From a virus, in the IMG/VR virus record IMGVR_UViG_3300044640_001380, positions 1 to 34,356 of that record: 34,356 bases of DNA. One strand, given 5' to 3'. The notes under the pieces are model-generated. The model saw nothing but the letters and a program-made list of their open reading frames with translations. It had not been told where the DNA came from and made no database searches. A program made the translations under genes and the position numbers. Below are positions 30,113 to 34,356 of the stretch, in pieces (the stretch's first letter is position 1; every line of letters begins with the position of its first letter).

Positions 30113-30206
30113 CGTCGTCGTCCTTTCGCGTAAAGATAAACGGATACGCCACGATGAGCACGGCCAAGAAGATCACGAAGAAAGCCAAGTCAGTTGCGTT
30201 TTTCAT
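30102..30206 (-). CDS. Tiny membrane peptide (34 aa)
   Basis: From ATG 30206, overlapping the exonuclease stop by ATGA, to TGA 30102. Sequence begins MKNATDLAFFVIFLAVL; one membrane helix (about 7-26), then TRKDDDDDL. A GGGGGGACCGA purine run just before the ATG serves as ribosome site. Overlaps, start and hydrophobic/acidic layout support a real gene. Function unknown. Confidence 0.68.
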   Translation of the reverse strand: MKNATDLAFFVIFLAVLIVAYPFIFTRKDDDDDL

Positions 30207-31039
30207 TCGGTCCCCCCATACCACTTCGGCAGTCCGATTTCTCGGAGATCGTTCGGGAGGTTGGGCCATTGCTCGCTCTTAATGCACGACTGAAGCCGAA
30301 TCAAGTCTGTGATCGTTTCATCGTGCCCGCGCGCCGTCGCTGCGTCACTGAGCCGATAAACCGCCACGCCGTAGGGCTCGCACTTTTCCACGGCCACGAA
30401 AAAGAAATCGAACACCGGTGACCCGATGATTTCCGTGATGAGCGGCAAATAGAATCCCGCTTGCCGGTGGTATCCGAAATTGAAGCACGCGCGCTCGAAG
30501 TTGCGGAAGGCGTCCGCGTCCAAGCTCTCGACGGTCTTTAGGTCCGCGATGTAGGGGCGCCCGCCGCTCAACTCGCAGCCCGCACGGTTGAACCAGTCGG
30601 TGCGGCATTGCAGAGCCATGCCGCCCGCAGGAGCAACGCGCCAGCTTAACTCGGGAGAGCCAGCGCCCAATAGCTGCGCCGCTAGCGGATGATTTTGCAC
30701 CGCCACGGCCATTTCTCGCACGCTACCGGCCTCGCCTTGGTCGATTACGGTCTTGCCCACGTTCGCAGCCTCAAACTCCGCAAACGCAATCTTACCATCC
30801 TTCGTTCGCCGGTCGATGCCCTCCGGTCGCAGCGCGTAGCGGTCCCAGAATGTCGCGGGCTCAAGCACCGCGCAGTGAGCCGCCGAGCCGAGGCGAAACG
30901 CTTCCGTGGGCTCCGGTCGCGCCACGGTCTTCGCGACGAAGCGGCGGTAATACGAGATGGGACGGCGGCGGAATAGCTCGAGCTTTGAGTGCGAGATCGC
31001 TTCGTTCGCGTGATAGACTTCGTTGGGTTCGGCGATCAT
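30203..31039 (-). CDS. RecE-like PD-(D/E)XK exonuclease (278 aa)
   Basis: Starts MIAEPNEVYHANEAISHSKL after AAGGAGGACGCGCC. The family layout is visible: 'FRLGSAAHCAVLEP' (48-61) with the conserved His, the nuclease core Asp148 in 'CRTDW' and 'YIADLKTV' (163-170, D166-x-K168), then 'GYHRQAGFYLPLI' (189-201). Such enzymes degrade one strand of double-stranded DNA to give overhangs for the annealing protein. It pairs functionally with the RecT-like gene at 31795-32484. The longer start at 31108 would overlap the previous gene by 70 bases and is rejected. Confidence 0.88.
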   Translation of the reverse strand: MIAEPNEVYHANEAISHSKLELFRRRPISYYRRFVAKTVARPEPTEAFRLGSAAHCAVLEPATFWDRYALRPEGIDRRTKDGKIAFAEFEAANVGKTVIDQGEAGSVREMAVAVQNHPLAAQLLGAGSPELSWRVAPAGGMALQCRTDWFNRAGCELSGGRPYIADLKTVESLDADAFRNFERACFNFGYHRQAGFYLPLITEIIGSPVFDFFFVAVEKCEPYGVAVYRLSDAATARGHDETITDLIRLQSCIKSEQWPNLPNDLREIGLPKWYGGTE

Positions 31040-31278
31040 GGCGCGTCCTCCTTGCGCTCGCGTGCGGCGAGCATGGCGTCGGCAAATTGATAAGCGCCCT
31101 TTGCGCATGTTTCTTCGCCGACTCCCAACTTCTGCGTCGTGTAGTTAATGAGCATCCCTGCCAGCGCCTGCCCCGCGAAGTAGTCGCGCAGGGTCATGCC
31201 TCGGTAGCCCGTTCCGTAGTGTTCCTCAGGAAACCAAGTCGGAAATGCCATTCCTCCGTCGTTGCTTGGTGTCTTCAT
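31036..31278 (-). CDS. Phage protein with 'GMTLRDYFAGQALAG' motif (80 aa)
   Basis: Starts MKTPSNDGGMAFPTWFPEEH after GGAGGATGCGAA. The motif 'RGMTLRDYFAGQALAGMLI' is widespread in small phage proteins whose role is unknown. A helix with 'CAKGAYQFADAMLAARE' ends the protein. Lies between two recombination genes with ATGA overlaps. Confidence 0.74.
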   Translation of the reverse strand: MKTPSNDGGMAFPTWFPEEHYGTGYRGMTLRDYFAGQALAGMLINYTTQKLGVGEETCAKGAYQFADAMLAARERKEDAP

Positions 31279-31571
31279 TTCGCATCCTCCACCAGTCCCA
31301 GCTTCGACTGCAACGGGTCCACCATCGCCTCGGTCTCGTCCTTGTAGCGCACGCTCCATCCGATTTTCACCACCACCTTCGGCGCGAGTGAGAGCGCATC
31401 CCATTCGAGCGCGAACGATGCCTTCGCTTTGGGCTCGGTTTGGTTTTCTTCCTCGACGAATGACTCCTCGGCAGCGCGAGCGATTGCCACGAAGTGCGTT
31501 TCGAGCAGCGAGCGAAATTGCTCCGTTGCGTTGTTTATCACTGCTTGGTTTTTGATTTCTCCGGTGTTCAT
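31275..31571 (-). CDS. Hypothetical protein (98 aa)
   Basis: Starts MNTGEIKNQAVINNATEQFR; helix followed by a beta section 'APKVVVKIGWSVRYKDETEA'. It looks soluble and compact, and resembles small proteins found beside RecT-type genes, but I cannot name it. It overlaps both neighbours by four bases. Confidence 0.66.
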   Translation of the reverse strand: MNTGEIKNQAVINNATEQFRSLLETHFVAIARAAEESFVEEENQTEPKAKASFALEWDALSLAPKVVVKIGWSVRYKDETEAMVDPLQSKLGLVEDAK

Positions 31572-31798
31572 TTGGTGCCTTTCTTTTCGTTGTTTTCCTG
31601 TTCCAGTTTTGCGCGCAAGACGGCGCGCTCTTTGATTCGTCCCTCGTTCCGCTTCTCGATGTTCTCAATGCAGAGTTCGAGCCGGTCGATTTCGAGTTGG
31701 TCGCGATCCATCGCGCGATCGAGGAGCGCGGCGAGCAGGAGCGTCGTGCTGTATTTCCGCAGCACATACGTTGGCCGCAGGTCGTTCAGCGTGCTCAT
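31568..31798 (-). CDS. Small coiled-coil protein (76 aa)
   Basis: Starts MSTLNDLRPTYVLRKYSTTL; the second half is a coil 'QLEIDRLELCIENIEKRNEG' and a Lys/Glu-rich end. It follows the RecT-like gene with an ATGA overlap. Unknown function. Confidence 0.66.
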   Translation of the reverse strand: MSTLNDLRPTYVLRKYSTTLLLAALLDRAMDRDQLEIDRLELCIENIEKRNEGRIKERAVLRAKLEQENNEKKGTK

Positions 31799-32484
31799 GC
31801 GCCACCCCCTTGCGTAATCGACATGGTGAGCCCGCCCGAAACCTTCTCGGAGAGCGGCGTGATGTTGCGCTCTTCGGGATAGTCGCGGACCTCCTCGGCA
31901 GTGCGGAGTCCCTTCAAGACGTCGCCGAACACGTCGCGAAGCACGAAGCCTCGCGCGCGGAACTTGAGCATCCGTCGCGGGTAGTCCGTCCAAGGACCGG
32001 CCTTGCCCCACAATTTCGCGGCCTTGGCGTCGGCCACCGTGAATGTCTCGCAGCCCTTCGAGCCATCGCGGCGAACCGCGGTGACGCGCACGCCGAAGGA
32101 ATCTTTGCCGGCCTCGCCCACCTCCTCCTCGTTAAAGGATTCGAGCAGACCGGATGCGCGGACCAAGGCGAGCGCGGCGTCGCCGTAGATCGCTGGCCTG
32201 CCGTTGATGACTGCCGTGTTCTGGAGCGCGGCCATCGGCGTGAGCCCGAGCTCCGCCCCGAGTTGAATCGCGACCAGCACCGCCTCCGGTTTCTCCATGC
32301 CGCGCGGCGCAAATCCGCTGGCGACGATCGCGTTTGCGAATCGGAACGCGTCTTCGAGGCTCGCGAGCTTCACTCCCTGCGCGCCGTAGTTGATGAGAGG
32401 CTTTGGGGCTGTGGTCGTGATGACGGTCTTGGGCGTATCGACTACGGCGGTTGATGTGACTGTGGGTGTTTCTGCTGTGTTCAT
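31795..32484 (-). CDS. RecT-like single-strand annealing protein (229 aa)
   Basis: After a Thr/Pro-rich N-terminal tail (1-28), the core has 'AFRFANAIVASGFAPRGMEK', 'PEAVLVAIQLGAELGLTPMA', 'ALQNTAVINGRPAIYGDAAL' and 'DYPRRMLKFRARGFVLRDVF'. These are the hallmark segments of phage RecT-family annealing proteins. It would coat single strands made by the exonuclease at 30203-31039 and anneal homologous DNA, helping concatemer formation. Leader contains AACAACACAACAAC and ends in GTAAAAA with no Shine-Dalgarno. Confidence 0.88.
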   Translation of the reverse strand: MNTAETPTVTSTAVVDTPKTVITTTAPKPLINYGAQGVKLASLEDAFRFANAIVASGFAPRGMEKPEAVLVAIQLGAELGLTPMAALQNTAVINGRPAIYGDAALALVRASGLLESFNEEEVGEAGKDSFGVRVTAVRRDGSKGCETFTVADAKAAKLWGKAGPWTDYPRRMLKFRARGFVLRDVFGDVLKGLRTAEEVRDYPEERNITPLSEKVSGGLTMSITQGGGA

Positions 32485-32522
32485 TTTTTACGAATCGACT
32501 GATGTTGTTGTGTTGTTTTGCT

Positions 32523-32562
32523 GCCCGTCGCGGTTGTGTTCCCGCGACGGGCTTTTGCTTTT
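32523..32562 (+). terminator. Hairpin with plus-strand U-tract between recT-like and upstream gene
   Basis: A perfect 11-bp stem GCCCGTCGCGG (32523-32533) / CCGCGACGGGC (32542-32552) with an 8-base loop. On the plus strand TTTTGCTTTT follows, which is terminator-like. On the minus strand, the coding direction, the stem is followed by AGCAAAACAACACAAC with no U-tract. So it points against all genes here. It may stop antisense transcripts or act as an RNA stability hairpin on the minus-strand message. Confidence 0.6.
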
Positions 32563-32968
32563 AGAACGGGACGTGTTCCTCGTTCACAGAGGTCGCTGCG
32601 GGAGCGGTAGGAACTGCGGCACTCGGAAGAGTCCCGCGCTTCTGGTGGATGAGTGTCCGCGCCGCGTTGCGCAGCAGCACGTCCTCGGGTCGCGGCGGGA
32701 AGGGTTTGCCGTTGTTCCCGAGCCGTGGCTCAGGATCCTGCGCATACCACGCCACTGATCGGTCCCCGAGCGACGAGAGCGCCACGCCCTTATTCTTGCC
32801 GAAGTGCACCTGCACGCTGCCAGCGTCCTCGATGATTTCGGTCGGCATCGGGACCTCGTCCGAGCGCGGAGCGGCGGGCTTTGCAGCCGGTGCCCCCGAT
32901 GCGAACGGGCGAGCTTCGAGAGCTTCGCGGATGCGGATTAATTCCGCGTGAATTAGGTCGAGCGTCAT
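32561..32968 (-). CDS. Protein with GKNKG-type domain and SSB-like C-terminal tip (135 aa)
   Basis: The N-terminal helix (MTLDLIHAELIRIREALEAR) and Pro/Ala linker lead to 'VQVHFGKNKGVALSSLGD' and 'RSVAWYAQDPEPR' (about 52-82). This resembles the small ExoX C-terminal/DUF3820-like domain. A Pro/Ala linker then leads to the last residues NEEHVPF, reminiscent of the DDDIPF tip by which SSB recruits partners. It is placed directly before the RecT-like gene. It may be an SSB substitute or a protein that mimics the SSB tip. Start overlaps the HTH stop by ATGA. Confidence 0.68.
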   Translation of the reverse strand: MTLDLIHAELIRIREALEARPFASGAPAAKPAAPRSDEVPMPTEIIEDAGSVQVHFGKNKGVALSSLGDRSVAWYAQDPEPRLGNNGKPFPPRPEDVLLRNAARTLIHQKRGTLPSAAVPTAPAATSVNEEHVPF

Positions 32969-33168
32969 GGCGTGGCCTTGCGTTGGTTGAGGAGCTGGCG
33001 AAATTCCGCGTGCGTGACGTATTGCTTTCGGATGTCGGGCGTGTTGCCGATGATCTTCGACACCGCGCCTGCGGTCAGTCTCGCCTCATGCGCGATTTCC
33101 TTAGTGGAAAATCCTTCGAGCACGCGGCGAATTACGAGCGGCACCAGCGGTGAACTTGGGCGGCTCAT
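32965..33168 (-). CDS. HTH DNA-binding protein (67 aa)
   Basis: Begins MSRPSSPLVPLVIRRVLEGF and has a clear helix-turn-helix: 'STKEIAHEARLTAGAVSKII' (about 21-40). The sequence GTGGAGGCCGCACC precedes the ATG at 33168, which overlaps the previous stop by ATGA. The longer frame from 33369 runs through another gene and is rejected. Likely a small transcriptional regulator of the early region. Confidence 0.74.
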   Translation of the reverse strand: MSRPSSPLVPLVIRRVLEGFSTKEIAHEARLTAGAVSKIIGNTPDIRKQYVTHAEFRQLLNQRKATP

Positions 33169-33494
33169 GGTGCGGCCTCCACGAGCTGCACGCCCAGCTT
33201 CGCGGCTGACTCGCGCAAGATCGCAAGCTCGCGGTTGCGTTCGTTGCCCTGCGTCACCGCTTGGAGCTTTGCAATTTCCGCCGCGCGCTCTAGCGTCTCC
33301 GCCTGAGCGCACTCCCAGCGCCACTTCCCGCGATTCATTAGGTCGCCGAAGGTGATTAGGTAATCCCATTTCGGCCCTGAGTTGATCGGCGAGATGATGA
33401 CTCGCCGCGAGATCGTTACCTCGGTCTGGTTGCTTGTGATGGTGCGCAGGTCTTGCGCGGCCCAGAGCATTTCGTTGTCGTCGTCGTTTTCCAT
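33165..33494 (-). CDS. Hypothetical protein (109 aa)
   Basis: Starts MENDDDNEMLWAAQDLRTIT (acidic), then strands 'EVTISRRVIISPINSGPKW' and helices with 'AQAETLERAAEIAKLQAV'. No family recognised. Its leader is the longest A/C-rich one in the genome (GCAACACAACACAACGACA) and lacks a Shine-Dalgarno site. It leads the unit that continues into the recombination genes. Confidence 0.66.
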   Translation of the reverse strand: MENDDDNEMLWAAQDLRTITSNQTEVTISRRVIISPINSGPKWDYLITFGDLMNRGKWRWECAQAETLERAAEIAKLQAVTQGNERNRELAILRESAAKLGVQLVEAAP

Positions 33495-33594
33495 TGTCGT
33501 GTTGTCGTTGTGTTGTGTTGCTGAGTTGTGACCGCGTATTTTCGCACGCCCACGGTCGGGCTCGTTGGCCTTGGCAATCGGGCGGCTCCGAAAG

Positions 33595-33975
33595 TTATTT
33601 GGTGAGGCGCGCGACCTTGTCGCCGTAGGCCACGGTCGCGGGCTTGCTGGCGCCGCGCGGCCCGCCGTTGTGCACGCGAGCGAGGGTCTTCACGTCGCCC
33701 GCCGCCCACGCTGCGGGCGCGTAGCGTTGGAGGTAGGCGCTCACGACGCGCTTGCTGTAATCGAGATCAGCGCAGCGCGAGTAGTCGCCGCCGATGCGTG
33801 CGTCGGCGTGGTAGGCTCGGTGAATCTGCAAAGGTCCGAGCGCCTTGCCGCCGTCGCCGAGAATCGGCCCCGTGCGGCCCGACGTCTCGACGACGTGGAG
33901 CGCGCGGAAGAAGCTGGGTGGTGGCGCGGCGTGCGCCGTGACCGCGAGCGCGAGGAGGAGGAGCGTGGATTTCAT
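33595..33975 (-). CDS. Secreted lysozyme-like endolysin (126 aa)
   Basis: Sec-type signal peptide MKSTLLLLALAVTAHA with cleavage after AHA. The mature part has 'LHVVETSGRTGPILGDGG' with candidate catalytic Glu30 and Asp41, then 'ALGPLQIHRAYHADA' (45-59), 'VVSAYLQRYAP' (77-87) and 'LARVHNGGPRGASKP' (98-112). These blocks follow the invertebrate-type lysozyme (destabilase) pattern: E, D, GPxQI, YxxRY, HNGGP. It would cut peptidoglycan after Sec export, so release need not depend on a holin channel. The membrane-protein cluster at 14.2-14.9 kb is far away. Confidence 0.83.
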   Translation of the reverse strand: MKSTLLLLALAVTAHAAPPPSFFRALHVVETSGRTGPILGDGGKALGPLQIHRAYHADARIGGDYSRCADLDYSKRVVSAYLQRYAPAAWAAGDVKTLARVHNGGPRGASKPATVAYGDKVARLTK

Positions 33976-33976
33976 T

Positions 33977-34138
33977 TTACGGCAGCTTTGAGGCGTTGCG
34001 CTTGGCGGTCTCGACCTGGCGCTTTGTGCAGCCCGCGCCGATAGACTCGGCGAGAGCGATGGCGCGGTCGGCGCGTGCTTGATCGGGCGCGGTGAGCGCG
34101 AGGACCAGAGCGCGGGTGAGTGCGGTCGTGGGACTCAC
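33977..34138 (-). CDS. Hypothetical small protein, GTG start (53 aa)
   Basis: Starts with GTG at 34138 inside the previous stop (GTGA overlap) and ends at 33977, one base before the lysozyme start. Product begins VSPTTALTRALVLALTAP, helical throughout with a single Cys in 'GAGCTKRQVETAKRNA'. The tight fit between two genes supports it. Function unknown. Confidence 0.68.
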   Translation of the reverse strand: MSPTTALTRALVLALTAPDQARADRAIALAESIGAGCTKRQVETAKRNASKLP

Positions 34139-34356
34139 AGTTTGATCCCTTCGGTTTTGAGGAGTTCCGCGAACGCGGCGTGGTCCTGCTCTTCCCAGAT
34201 CGGGTCGCCGTTGGTATCGGCAACGCGCATGTCGCCGAGCTGATACACCGTCACGCGCGCATCGCCATTTTTTCCGTTGTCGCCGAGATGGGTCACGGTG
34301 TTGATTCCCTCGATCTTGCCTTGGCGGGAAATCCCGCGTGAGTTGATTCGCCTGAT
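34135..34356 (-). CDS. Hypothetical small protein, 3' part (continues from left end)
   Basis: The frame is open from the window edge to TGA at 34135 and is the remainder of the gene starting at 148. The final residues are MRVADTNGDPIWEEQ...LLKTEGIKL. An internal ATG at 34230 could give a 31-residue form, but the frame continues upstream through the overlap with no stop, so the full-length 80-residue gene is preferred. Confidence 0.75.
   Translation of the reverse strand: MRRINSRGISRQGKIEGINTVTHLGDNGKNGDARVTVYQLGDMRVADTNGDPIWEEQDHAAFAELLKTEGIKL
34230..34356. repeat. Right copy of exact 127-bp terminal overlap
   Basis: Exact copy of bases 1-127. One of the two copies should be removed when the genome is closed. 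The overlap lies inside a single small gene that begins at 148 and ends at 34135. Confidence 0.93.

Overview
The window is the complete genome of a tailed double-stranded DNA phage, assembled as a circle. Bases 1-127 recur exactly at 34230-34356, so the unique circle is 34,229 bp and one gene crosses the artificial ends. All genes I can support lie on the minus strand. The DNA is GC-rich (about 60% by eye) and tightly packed: most neighbouring genes overlap by ATGA or GTGA. The head and tail genes follow the order of phage lambda (terminase, W, portal, protease/scaffold, D, E, FII, Z, U, V, G/GT, tape measure, tip), which predicts a siphovirus with a non-contractile tail. I see no integrase, repressor, polymerase, helicase or tRNA, so it looks virulent and dependent on host replication. 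The host cannot be named from the sequence alone. A lambda-type architecture, a GTA-type holin and a Sec-exported lysozyme suggest a Gram-negative host.

Reading with transcription, from high to low coordinates: (1) 34.4-32.5 kb holds small genes, a secreted lysozyme, two regulators or unknowns, and a protein with an SSB-like tail. (2) 32.5-29.2 kb is a recombination module: RecT-like annealing protein, RecE-like PD-(D/E)XK exonuclease and RusA resolvase, with small unknown and membrane proteins between them. (3) 29.1-25.2 kb is replication: an O/DnaD-like initiator carrying helically phased iterons, a tandem family of coiled-coil proteins, and a DnaC/IstB-like helicase loader. (4) 24.6-19.9 kb holds a ParB-like protein, a TET-associated-type glycosyltransferase, the small terminase, a ribbon-helix-helix protein and the large terminase. 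(5) 19.9-11.9 kb is head assembly, interrupted by a fibre gene and a cluster of three small membrane (holin-type) genes, and closed by a strong terminator after the major capsid gene. (6) 11.8-1.1 kb starts with two glycosyltransferases and continues with the tail genes, including a textbook -1 frameshift signal in the tail chaperone. (7) 1.0-0.15 kb contains three small genes, each behind its own leader and terminator; two of these leader/terminator blocks are near-identical duplicates.

The features most worth a second look are the origin-like iteron array inside the initiator gene, the ParB-glycosyltransferase pair without any recognisable base-hydroxylating enzyme, the two glycosyltransferases wedged between head and tail genes, the duplicated leader/terminator cassettes, the A/C-rich starts without Shine-Dalgarno sites, and a terminator that ends directly at a start codon (29.1 kb) and may act as an attenuator.
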